Assembly (NCBI RefSeq): GCF_900129655.1
Contig: NZ_FQWK01000005.1
Coordinates: 310,001-374,000 of the forward strand
DNA from: Bacteroides clarus YIT 12056
Lineage (GTDB): Bacteria > Bacteroidota > Bacteroidia > Bacteroidales > Bacteroidaceae
Reading direction: 5' to 3'
DNA length: 64,000 nucleotides
Position numbers and translations under genes: made by a program. This document shows, in pieces, positions 36,023-43,010 of the stretch. Within the stretch, counting starts at the first letter, position 1. Each line of letters opens with the position of its first letter. Below the pieces are notes generated by a model. That model saw only the letters and a program-made list of their open reading frames with translations. It made no database searches and was not told the origin of the DNA.

Positions 36023-36487
36023 TTATCCCAACGGATTTTCTTCTTCTCCGCTATTGCCACCGCCGCCATTGTTGCCGTTGCCCGCCGTAATGTCCTCGCC
36101 GTTAGTTGAGATACGTGTTACGCCGGAGCCCTTTATCATATCTTTCAGTCTTTTCCCCGGAGTGAGAATAAGTTTCTGTCGGTAAATGCTGTCGGCGGTT
36201 ACGTTTTTGGCTTCAGTCTGGCTTTTACAGTTCAGTCCCGGACGGATAGTGCCGAAATCTCCTAATTTTACGGTTGCTCCAAGACTGACGTAAGTGCTGA
36301 GCGCATCAATCAGTCCGTCCATAACCATTTTTACTACGCCGCGCGGAGCCATACCTTCTTTCGTAACTTGGTCGCATAATTTATCGTAGCTGATTTCTCC
36401 CACAGAGAACGAAGCGGCTACATACTTTTCAGACTTGGTTTCATCAAAACCGAAAACTCTTTTTTTAATTACATAACGGAATGCCAT
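36023..36487 (-). CDS. HU-like DNA-binding protein with extended HU-HIG-type domain
   Basis: A 154-residue protein whose core (KYVAASFSVGEISYDKLCDQVTKEGMAPRGVVKMVMDGLIDALS and VKLGDFGTIRPGLNCKS) fits the Bacteroidetes HU-like family related to histone-like proteins. The proline-tipped DNA arm of classical HU is replaced by a different extension (SIYRQKLILTPGKRLKDMI). The tail is low-complexity (NGNNGGGGNSGEEENPLG) and looks disordered. The family is thought to be nucleoid-associated; specific targets are unknown. It is monocistronic. Upstream is an inverted repeat around 36508-36558 that could be an autoregulatory site. Confidence 0.85.
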   Translation of the reverse strand: MAFRYVIKKRVFGFDETKSEKYVAASFSVGEISYDKLCDQVTKEGMAPRGVVKMVMDGLIDALSTYVSLGATVKLGDFGTIRPGLNCKSQTEAKNVTADSIYRQKLILTPGKRLKDMIKGSGVTRISTNGEDITAGNGNNGGGGNSGEEENPLG

Positions 36488-36507
36488 AATCTTTTTTGTT
36501 TTTAATG

Positions 36508-36558
36508 GTTGTTACTTCGAAATCCTATATCTTTGTGATCACAGTGCGAAGTTACAAC
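36508..36558. promoter_or_regulatory. Inverted-repeat regulatory region upstream of the HU-like gene
   Basis: GTTGTTACTTCG (36508-36519) and CGAAGTTACAAC (36547-36558) are complementary at 11 of 12 positions. Between them lies the plus-strand -7 box TATCTTTG (36528-36535) overlapping a perfect palindrome TGTGATCACA (36534-36543). The plus-strand promoter has no gene within 160 bp; the exonuclease ATG is at 36706. The arrangement suggests a controlled promoter, or a small RNA start. Confidence 0.4.
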
Positions 36559-36705
36559 ATGCCAAAACGGACGGGTGCTTTAAATGTACTTAGATAGTCG
36601 CATTTGTACCCATAAAGTCTTATAAAGGTATGTATAGCACTTTAATTACCAACTGATTATAACTTTCTGAAAATAAATTCGGAGATAGCATAAATAAATC
36701 GCTTC

Positions 36706-37197
36706 ATGGAGAATTTTGCCGCTATAGATTTTGAAACGGCCAATGAGCAACGTACCAGTGTATGCAGTGTCGGTGTCGTCATTGTGCGGGATGGAGAAAT
36801 TGTAGATAACTATTACAGTCTGATTCGTCCCGAACCGGAATATTATACTTATTGGAATACGCGTGTACATGGTCTGACCCTGGCAGATACGGCCTGTGCA
36901 CCTGTTTTTCCGACAGTATGGCAGGAAATCGCGCCTCGTATCGAGGGACTGACATTAGTGGCACATAACAAAGCATTCGATGAAAGTTGCCTGAAAGCGG
37001 TATTTCGTACTTATGGCATGGATTATCCCGACTATGATTTCCGTTGCACTTTACAGGCGTCACGCCGTGCCATTAAAGGACTTCCCGATTATCAACTGCA
37101 TACGGTAGCGGCATGGTGTGGTTACCGGTTAGAGCAACACCACCATGCGCTGGCCGATGCGGAAGCCTGTGCCTGGATAGCCAGGCAGGTTATTTAA
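36706..37197 (+). CDS. DEDDh 3'-5' exonuclease (DNA polymerase III epsilon-like)
   Basis: A 163-residue stand-alone proofreading-type exonuclease. All DEDDh positions are visible: FAAIDFETAN (Asp and Glu of Exo I), HNKAFDESCL (Exo II Asp), and HHHALADAEACAWI (Exo III His and Asp). Length matches the minimal exonuclease fold with no extra domain, so it may remove mismatched 3' ends or degrade small RNA or DNA. It converges with the heparinase gene (stops 9 bp apart). No terminator separates them. Confidence 0.93.
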   Translation: MENFAAIDFETANEQRTSVCSVGVVIVRDGEIVDNYYSLIRPEPEYYTYWNTRVHGLTLADTACAPVFPTVWQEIAPRIEGLTLVAHNKAFDESCLKAVFRTYGMDYPDYDFRCTLQASRRAIKGLPDYQLHTVAAWCGYRLEQHHHALADAEACAWIARQVI

Positions 37198-37206
37198 AAT
37201 ATCTGT

Positions 37207-39528
37207 TTAGCGCAGAAACTCGTAATGACCGGCAGTACCTTCAAAAGAAAGAATACCGTCGTCCGAACGAACCTCCATGGCGGGGATATACACTTTCCCG
37301 TCTTTCTTTATTTGCCATGTTCCCGGAATGAGGTCGGTGATGACGAATTTCATGGTAGCGTTTCCGTCCACTGTCATATCGACTTTGCCGGACAAAGGCC
37401 GGCTGTCTTTGCTGAAGGTAACGACCCGGTCGGCTATCTGTACGCCTACCACTTTCTCCGCGTCAATGCGTTTCACGTTATTCATCTGTTTGCAAGTGTT
37501 GTCCGCAACCTGCATTACGTTCAAGAAGTAGTTTTCGGTGGCGGGAGCGGCCGGAGATACTTCCACACGCCATGCTCCTCGTTCGTTGGCGTCATCGGGG
37601 CGGTTGGGCAGTGCGTCATTCGGATAGTTAGTCCCGAATACCCAGAACTCTTTTCCTTTGCCGCCGACTTTTTCTATTTGGGCATTTCCCGTTTCGGGCA
37701 ACAATACGTGGTTTTGCAACATTCCCGTATCGCCGTTCTTCGTGCGCCGAACAGTGAAGCGGTTTCCTTCTATTACGGGTTCTTCAATACTGTGCAATAG
37801 CCAGAACTTCTTGAATTGCGGGTCGGAAGATACTACCTTGTCAAATACGATCAGCGCGCCGGGAACCTCGGCAGCGTGCAGATTCAGGAAAACGAAAGAG
37901 CGTTTGGCCTCTTTTACTTTCTCTGTATAGGCTTGAGTGATGTCGCCTTTCAGATAGGAATAGTCGGGCTTATAGGCGTCGGGTCCGAATCCGTGTCCCA
38001 GGACTTTACCGGTAGTATATTCCTTGCTTAACAGTTGCTTGAATGAGCGGCAGGTTTCCCAACGGTCGCCGGGCATACGTTGTCCGCCGTCATTGGCTGC
38101 AAATTCGGTCTTGCCGCCTCCGCCATAGTTCCAGCAGGCGAATTTCTCGTCGGGATTATATACCAGCAGAGAATTATGCGCGATGGTACGTTTGAAGAAA
38201 TTCTTGTTGTGCGGGCTGTTATATCCGCCGGAGCTTCCCTGATAGGCTCCCGCATCGATAGCCAGAGGGCCTCTGTAATACAATTGGAAAGAACCGCCGT
38301 CCATATGCTGGTGGTTACCGACGAACTGTTCGTTTATTTTCATTTCGGCAATCACACTGTTCTTGTCCCATGCCGTACGGGCTATCATCCAGCCGAACGG
38401 ACTTCCGGAGTAACGTGTCAGCGGTAAGTCATCGGGTGCTTTGGCTTTCAAATCGAAGTCTCTCCACAGGATGTCGAAGATGAGACAGTGGCGTTCGATG
38501 TTGGGCTTGCGTTCGTATTCGTATGCCAGATAGCTGTCTTTGTAGAAACTGGACGCCAGCATGGCGGGCAGCGAATAGGACGGTGTGTTTTTCCTGATGG
38601 GATTGGTGTCGCCGGCCGGCATTACTTGTCCGTCGGGACGGCGGCGATAGAGGAAGTCATACAGAACGAACTGCTGTGCCGGGCTGTATATGGCCCCTGC
38701 ACCCATACGCTGCAGAATCCAGAGAGAGAAGAGGTCATTGCTGAAACGTACGTTTACGTAGCTTGTTCCCTGATGATAGTTGTGTCCGGAGTAGATGTAG
38801 TTTCTTACCGGCAGATAATCCTTGAACATCATCTTTATTACGTAGTTGTACATATCCGGATATTCGTCGTAGATGGCTATGCCGGCAGAAAGCATATCCC
38901 GCAGTATCATCCATTCGCTGGAATGTCCGGCAATCGGTTCGTTGTTGCGGGGCGGATAACCGCATTCCATTGTTTTGGCTATGCGGATGAATGATTCGAT
39001 ATAAGCTTTTTTCTCAGACTCTTTCATTTGGTCGTAGCACCAGTCGTATACCATTGCGCCGCAGGTCAGCATCACACCGCTGGCGCGTGACAGGTCTCCC
39101 TTTGTCCCATAATTGACGTTCTGAAGTGTGTCCAGCATGGCGGTAATGGCGCTTCTGGCTTGTTTCTTATCACCGTATACCAGGTAGTCGAGCGCTTGCA
39201 CCTGTACGCGGCTGGTTACGCCACGCATTTCGAAATAGTAACGGAAACCTCTGTCCTTAACTTTCGCTTCTTCTTCGGGCGTACGGTCTTTGCCTAATTT
39301 TGTCAGGGTAGCCAGAACTTCCTTTACGTGCGGATGGTTCATCCGTTTCTTTAAATCCGGCAAATCGGCGGAACGTACATAAAGCCGGGGATGTACTTGC
39401 GGTGGAACGGGCACTGTGACATCTTCCATCTTCTCCCAGGTGACTTCTGTCCGGCTTTGTTGGGCATTGCTTTTCAGACAGAAAATGCAGAGGAAAAGAC
39501 TCGTGATAAATAGAATACTTTTTTTCAT
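37207..39528 (-). CDS. hepB: Heparinase II (heparin/heparan sulfate lyase, PL21)
   Basis: A 773-residue exported lyase that cleaves both heparin and heparan sulfate by beta-elimination. A signal peptide (about 1-22) precedes an (alpha/alpha) toroid and beta-sandwich. The catalytic residues fall exactly where they are numbered in Pedobacter heparinus heparinase II: His202 (AGHSSEW), Tyr257 (YHQGTSY) and His406 (NHQHMDGGS). The structural-zinc ligands His408 and Asp425 (LAIDAGA) are also present, and the histidine of TIAHNSLL probably completes the site. Total length also equals that of the Pedobacter enzyme (772). It has its own promoter (39616-39623) and no adjacent SusCD, sulfatase or glucuronidase, unlike typical heparin PULs. 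Confidence 0.95.
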   Translation of the reverse strand: MKKSILFITSLFLCIFCLKSNAQQSRTEVTWEKMEDVTVPVPPQVHPRLYVRSADLPDLKKRMNHPHVKEVLATLTKLGKDRTPEEEAKVKDRGFRYYFEMRGVTSRVQVQALDYLVYGDKKQARSAITAMLDTLQNVNYGTKGDLSRASGVMLTCGAMVYDWCYDQMKESEKKAYIESFIRIAKTMECGYPPRNNEPIAGHSSEWMILRDMLSAGIAIYDEYPDMYNYVIKMMFKDYLPVRNYIYSGHNYHQGTSYVNVRFSNDLFSLWILQRMGAGAIYSPAQQFVLYDFLYRRRPDGQVMPAGDTNPIRKNTPSYSLPAMLASSFYKDSYLAYEYERKPNIERHCLIFDILWRDFDLKAKAPDDLPLTRYSGSPFGWMIARTAWDKNSVIAEMKINEQFVGNHQHMDGGSFQLYYRGPLAIDAGAYQGSSGGYNSPHNKNFFKRTIAHNSLLVYNPDEKFACWNYGGGGKTEFAANDGGQRMPGDRWETCRSFKQLLSKEYTTGKVLGHGFGPDAYKPDYSYLKGDITQAYTEKVKEAKRSFVFLNLHAAEVPGALIVFDKVVSSDPQFKKFWLLHSIEEPVIEGNRFTVRRTKNGDTGMLQNHVLLPETGNAQIEKVGGKGKEFWVFGTNYPNDALPNRPDDANERGAWRVEVSPAAPATENYFLNVMQVADNTCKQMNNVKRIDAEKVVGVQIADRVVTFSKDSRPLSGKVDMTVDGNATMKFVITDLIPGTWQIKKDGKVYIPAMEVRSDDGILSFEGTAGHYEFLR

Positions 39529-39615
39529 GTTTTTTCGTTTGGTATATTAATAAGTAGTTGTTTGTCTATCCGTTTCAGTGGGGCGGACTGCACTTAATCC
39601 TCTGTAAATGTAAAG

Positions 39616-39623
39616 CAAAAATA
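39616..39623 (-). promoter_or_regulatory. Probable -7 box for heparinase II
   Basis: TATTTTTG on the minus strand, 88 bp upstream of the start; the -33 element is not at ideal spacing. Confidence 0.4.
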
Positions 39624-39794
39624 ATTATTTATATAGCCTTTGAATGAACAAAACGCCTTTGGTCTTTCATTTTTAGACATAAGTGATATAGGATGGAACA
39701 TTATTGATATCACGTGCTTTCCGGTTTGGACATCATGTTGAATAAATTAAATCTCGGATTCACGGGATTTATGCATTCCTATCGGATTTATTAG

Positions 39795-39802
39795 TATCTT
39801 TG
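39795..39802 (+). promoter_or_regulatory. -7 promoter box ahead of the 22-bp inverted array
   Basis: TATCTTTG, an exact -7 match. A start near 39809 would place the whole 31-bp inverted repeat in the leader of the HU-like gene at 39982. No good -33 element is seen. Confidence 0.4.
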
Positions 39803-39816
39803 ACACCGAATGCTAA

Positions 39817-39906
39817 TTCGTTAAACAGCCGTTGCCCGTTCGTTAGACAACTGTCTAACGAACGGGCAACGGCTGTTTAACGCAAGGATGACATCTGTCT
39901 GACGAA
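39817..39906. repeat. 22-bp periodic inverted repeat array
   Basis: A perfect 31-bp inverted repeat (39819-39849 with 39852-39882) is built from five copies of a 12-bp motif TTCGTTARACAG. Forward copies start at 39817 and 39839, reverse copies at 39851, 39873 and 39895; neighbours of the same orientation are exactly 22 bp apart. The outermost copies also form an outer arm (13 of 15 matches). It is not followed by a T tract, so it is not an intrinsic terminator. It lies in the 453-bp gap between heparinase II and the HU-like gene; the remainder of the gap is A/T-rich with no gene. Confidence 0.9.
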
Positions 39907-39981
39907 TTATGGTTGGCGATGCGGCTTCTTGCTGTTTATAAACGTATTGGCTGATAATGCCAATCTAACACCTTATTATAT

Positions 39982-40584
39982 ATGAGCGCTTATTATGATT
40001 TGTATCAAACCCCCAATCCTTCGAGTGAGAACCGTGATGATGTCCGCCTGCACGCCCGTATCCTGCCGAGGGGAACTATCTCCGCCGACAAATTCCGTGA
40101 GCTGGTGGCTAAGGCTACCGGCTTCAGTCCCGCCATACTTGACGGAACTTTGCAGGCTGTTACGGACGAGCTGCACAGTTGGTTGTCCGAGGGTTGGACT
40201 GTGGAAGTGGGAGAGTTGGGCTATTTTTCCGTTTCGTTGAAATGTGACCGTCCGGTTACCGACAAAAAAGAAATCCGTTCCCCGTCCGTACACTTTCAGA
40301 ACGTGAATCTGCGGCTGGGCAGTAAGTTCCGCAGCCGTTTCGATACGATGGAGTTGGAGCGTAAGGCTTCTCCGTATGTGTCCCGCTCCTCGATGAGTGA
40401 GGAGGAACGGAAAGAAAAGCTGTTGCGGCATCTGGATAAATATGGATGTATCACGCGTACGGATTATGAATCGGCAACGGGATTGGTGAAGCATCGGGCA
40501 ATGACCGATTTGAACCGGTATCTTGAGGAGGGCGTGATACGTAAGTATGGCAGCGGTAAGACGGTGGTCTATTTGAAACCGTGA
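39982..40584 (+). CDS. HU-like DNA-binding protein with C-terminal winged-helix-like domain
   Basis: A 200-residue protein. The N-terminal about 125 residues form an HU-like domain of the Bacteroidetes type (ISADKFRELVAKATGFSPAILDGTLQAVTDELHSWLSEGWTVEVGELGYFSVSL). The last about 65 residues (MSEEERKEKLLRHLDKYGCITRTDYESATGLVKHRAMTDLNRYLEEGVIRKYGSGKTVVYL) look like a winged helix with recognition helix and wing. The combination suggests a nucleoid protein with added site specificity or a regulator. The preceding 22-bp inverted array, 75 bp upstream, is a possible target. Target genes unknown. Confidence 0.85.
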   Translation: MSAYYDLYQTPNPSSENRDDVRLHARILPRGTISADKFRELVAKATGFSPAILDGTLQAVTDELHSWLSEGWTVEVGELGYFSVSLKCDRPVTDKKEIRSPSVHFQNVNLRLGSKFRSRFDTMELERKASPYVSRSSMSEEERKEKLLRHLDKYGCITRTDYESATGLVKHRAMTDLNRYLEEGVIRKYGSGKTVVYLKP

Positions 40585-40622
40585 TATCGGGAGAGAAACT
40601 TTTTTTATTAGCGATTTGTTTC

Positions 40623-40630
40623 TACCTTTG
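40623..40630 (+). promoter_or_regulatory. -7 promoter box for the lipoprotein-IMPase-ComF cluster
   Basis: TACCTTTG, 33 bp upstream of the lipoprotein ATG; TTTT near 40600-40603 is at -33 distance. Confidence 0.5.
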
Positions 40631-40662
40631 GCATGCGTATAAAATTTTAAAAGCCGATAACT

Positions 40663-41127
40663 ATGAATGTAAAAATGATGTCTGTTTGCCTGGCATGCGC
40701 CGGAGCGTTTCTGGCGGGCTGTGGAAACAGTCGTGAAAAAAATGCTGCCGCTGCCGCTGAAACGGAGAAAACGGAAATAGTAGGGGACGATAAGGATGAA
40801 CATGGATGTATCGCTTCGGCAGGGTATACATGGAGCGAGGTGCAGAAAGATTGTATCCGTCTGTGGGAGAAAGGAGTTCGCCTGGCTTCTGTTGACGATG
40901 CGGAGAATACACTGTTTATTGTGTTCAGTCCCGACTCCACTCAAGTAGAACTGTTTTTCTCGGAAGCGGACGCTCCGAACGAAATTCTTGACCGTCGTAG
41001 CTTGCCTGCCGGGGGATATGCCTGGAATATGGAAGATGACGATACGAAGAACGTGCGCTTGGAGAATGGCAAGTGGACCGTAGGCCAACGTGGAAAGCTC
41101 ATTTATAAACAGGTGGCGGACAAATAA
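40663..41127 (+). CDS. Hypothetical lipoprotein
   Basis: A 154-residue lipoprotein with a clear lipobox (AFLAGC, Cys20), a short Ala/Glu/Lys-rich linker, and a compact domain containing GCIASAGYTWSEVQKDCIRLWE, in which the two cysteines could form a disulfide. The central part alternates beta-strand segments and acidic turns. I do not recognise a characterised family; similar short lipoproteins occur in Bacteroides. It is followed 9 bp later by an inositol-monophosphatase-family gene, so the two are probably co-transcribed, which does not by itself suggest a joint function. Confidence 0.8.
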   Translation: MNVKMMSVCLACAGAFLAGCGNSREKNAAAAAETEKTEIVGDDKDEHGCIASAGYTWSEVQKDCIRLWEKGVRLASVDDAENTLFIVFSPDSTQVELFFSEADAPNEILDRRSLPAGGYAWNMEDDDTKNVRLENGKWTVGQRGKLIYKQVADK

Positions 41128-41135
41128 TTTCTTGA

Positions 41136-41942
41136 ATGATGGATGATTTGAAAACTCTGACCGGTAAGGTCTGTGACATAGCCCGTGCGGCAGGACATTT
41201 CCTAAAGGAAGAACGGAAAAGTTTCCGCAGGGAAGCGGTAGAGGAAAAGCATGCCCATGACTATGTTTCCTATGTGGATAAAGAGTCTGAAAAGCGTGTT
41301 GTCGCCGCATTGAAAGCTCTTTTGCCCGAAGCCGGTTTCATTGTGGAGGAAGGTTCGGCAGTCTACCGGGATGAACCTTATTGCTGGGTGGCGGATCCGC
41401 TGGACGGCACTACCAACTATATTCATGACAATGCGCCTTACTGTGTCAGCATCGCTTTGCGCAATAAGAGCGAGTTGCTGCTGGGAGTGGTTTATGACCC
41501 TTGTCTGGACGAGTGCTTCTATGCTTGGAAAGGCGGTGGCGCGTATCTTAACGAACAGCCCATACAGGTGTCTTCCGTCGGCAGGTTGGAGGACGCTTTT
41601 GTAGTAGCGGAGCTTCCTTATAATTCGGAGCAGTATGCCCGTACGGGAGAGTATCTGATACATGAACTGTATGGCAAGGTGGCAGGTATTCGTATGAATG
41701 GTTCCGCTGCAATGGCCATCTGTTATGTGGCTGCCGGACGTTTCGATGCCTGGCTGGAGGCTTTTCTTGGAAAATGGGATTTTTCGGCGGCAGCCTTGAT
41801 TGTACAGGAAGCCGGCGGACAGGTGACTGATTTTTATGGTAACGCCTGTTTTATCGACGGGCATCATGTGGTTGCTACCAACGGACGGTTGCATCCGTTC
41901 CTGTTGCAGCTGGTAGAGGAAGCCATGCCTTCGGGCATGTAG
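41136..41942 (+). CDS. Inositol monophosphatase family protein
   Basis: A 268-residue member of the Mg2+-dependent, Li+-sensitive phosphatase superfamily. Metal-site motifs are visible: EEGSAVYR (Glu), DPLDGTTNYIH (the DPxDGTxN signature) and WDFSAAALIVQEAGG (WDxxAxxxxxxEAGG signature). Candidates are inositol-phosphate, fructose-1,6-bisphosphate or 3'-phosphoadenosine-5'-phosphate phosphatase; the sequence does not decide between them. The gene follows the lipoprotein gene closely; ComF follows 53 bp downstream. Confidence 0.92.
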   Translation: MMDDLKTLTGKVCDIARAAGHFLKEERKSFRREAVEEKHAHDYVSYVDKESEKRVVAALKALLPEAGFIVEEGSAVYRDEPYCWVADPLDGTTNYIHDNAPYCVSIALRNKSELLLGVVYDPCLDECFYAWKGGGAYLNEQPIQVSSVGRLEDAFVVAELPYNSEQYARTGEYLIHELYGKVAGIRMNGSAAMAICYVAAGRFDAWLEAFLGKWDFSAAALIVQEAGGQVTDFYGNACFIDGHHVVATNGRLHPFLLQLVEEAMPSGM

Positions 41943-41995
41943 CGCTCCGGCATGCGGTTATGGACGTTACGCTGATTTTTTGAATTGGCAGTATT

Positions 41996-42700
41996 ATGGA
42001 AAACACGCTTAAAACCTGGTTTTTATCTTTTCTTCATTTGTTCTTTTCCCGTCAGTGTGCTGTGTGTGGCACACCCTTGCAGGAAGGAGAGGAGGCTATT
42101 TGTCTGAAATGTAATATGAATCTGCCCCGTACGGATTATCATCTTCGTACGGACAATCCGGTGGAACGTATGTTCTGGGGAAAACTTCCTTTGGAACGTG
42201 CTACCTCCTATTTCTTTTACCATAAGGGCAGTGATTTCCGCCGGATACTGCATCAATTGAAATATGGCGGCCGTAAGGACTTGGGAGAGACAATGGGGCG
42301 TTTTATGGCGGCGGAACTGACTGTTTCGGGGTTCTTTCATAGTGTGGACGTCATTGTGCCCATCCCTTTACATCCCCGTAAGCAACGGATGCGGGGATAC
42401 AATCAGAGTGAATGTATCGCCAAAGGTGTGGCTGCGGTTACGGGTATTTCTTTGGATGCTGCTTCCGTGATGCGCAGGAAGCATACGGAGACGCAGACAA
42501 GCAAGTCTGCCTATGAGCGGTGGGAGAATGTGGACGGCATCTTTCATCTCCGCCATCCCGAACGTTTCGTCGGAAAACATATCCTGTTGGTAGATGATGT
42601 ACTTACTACCGGAGCTACCACCACTGCGTGCGCCGATGTATTTAGGGACGTAGAGGGCGTGCGTATCAGTGTGCTGACACTTGCCGTAGCGAATTTTTGA
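41996..42700 (+). CDS. ComF family phosphoribosyltransferase-like protein
   Basis: A 234-residue protein with an N-terminal four-cysteine zinc module (CAVCGTPL ... AICLKC, about residues 20-41) and a C-terminal PRTase fold whose PRPP loop is HILLVDDVLTTGATTTAC. The central IPLHPRKQRMRGYNQSE motif is typical of ComF. In naturally transformable bacteria ComF supports uptake of single-stranded DNA; in many non-competent bacteria its role is unknown. It ends 55 bp before the tRNA-Asn genes on the opposite strand. Confidence 0.93.
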   Translation: MENTLKTWFLSFLHLFFSRQCAVCGTPLQEGEEAICLKCNMNLPRTDYHLRTDNPVERMFWGKLPLERATSYFFYHKGSDFRRILHQLKYGGRKDLGETMGRFMAAELTVSGFFHSVDVIVPIPLHPRKQRMRGYNQSECIAKGVAAVTGISLDAASVMRRKHTETQTSKSAYERWENVDGIFHLRHPERFVGKHILLVDDVLTTGATTTACADVFRDVEGVRISVLTLAVANF

Positions 42701-42755
42701 TAAATACCGATTATTGGAAATAAAAAAAGATTCGCCGCAATGACGAACCTTTTCG

Positions 42756-42829
42756 CTCTTCCTCTTGGACTTGAACCAAGGACCCTCTGATTAACAGTCA
42801 GATGCTCTAACCGACTGAGCTAAGGAAGA
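42756..42829 (-). tRNA. tRNA-Asn (anticodon GTT), copy 1
   Basis: A 74-nt cloverleaf. The acceptor TCTTCCT pairs with AGGAAGA, the anticodon stem-loop TCTGA-CTGTTAA-TCAGA contains GTT, and the T arm is CTTGG-TTCAAGT-CCAAG. The discriminator is G and CCA is not encoded. Identical to the next gene on the same strand. Confidence 0.96.
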
Positions 42830-42855
42830 ATGTTGCATTCAAGTTTTTTCTTTCG

Positions 42856-42929
42856 CTCTTCCTCTTGGACTTGAACCAAGGACCCTCTGATTAACAGTCA
42901 GATGCTCTAACCGACTGAGCTAAGGAAGA
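42856..42929 (-). tRNA. tRNA-Asn (anticodon GTT), copy 2
   Basis: Sequence identical to the tRNA at 42756-42829, offset by exactly 100 bp; identity extends over about 85 bp, showing a recent tandem duplication or gene conversion. This copy is nearest to the shared promoter (-7 box at 42955-42962). Confidence 0.96.
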
Positions 42930-42954
42930 ATGTTGTTTTTTCTCAAATGCGCTG

Positions 42955-42985
42955 CAAAAGTAATAGGATATTTTGAAATATGCAA
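42955..42985 (-). promoter_or_regulatory. Promoter for the tRNA-Asn pair
   Basis: On the minus strand TTG (plus 42983-42985) and TACTTTTG (plus 42955-42962) are separated by 20 bp. Transcription would start near 42948, about 20 nt ahead of the first tRNA. Confidence 0.55.
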
Positions 42986-42993
42986 TATCTTTG
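42986..42993 (+). promoter_or_regulatory. -7 promoter box for the PfkB kinase gene
   Basis: TATCTTTG, 17 bp upstream of the chosen ATG at 43011; it abuts the divergent tRNA-Asn promoter. Confidence 0.5.
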
Positions 42994-43010
42994 CAAAAAA
43001 AATATCAGGA

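Noticed and set aside
39819..39882. 31-bp inverted repeat considered as an intrinsic terminator
   Set aside because: No T tract on either side, it is far from the end of either flanking gene, and both neighbours are divergent (starts, not ends).
39976..41310. Long minus-strand open frame (444 codons) opposite the HU-like, lipoprotein and phosphatase genes
   Set aside because: It is antisense to three well-supported plus-strand genes, rich in His/Leu/Phe/Ser from reversed codons, and matches no family.
42930..43010. 27-residue N-terminal extension of the PfkB kinase
   Set aside because: It covers the divergent promoters and is rich in Cys/Phe/Ile with no family similarity; the conserved N-terminus starts at 43011.
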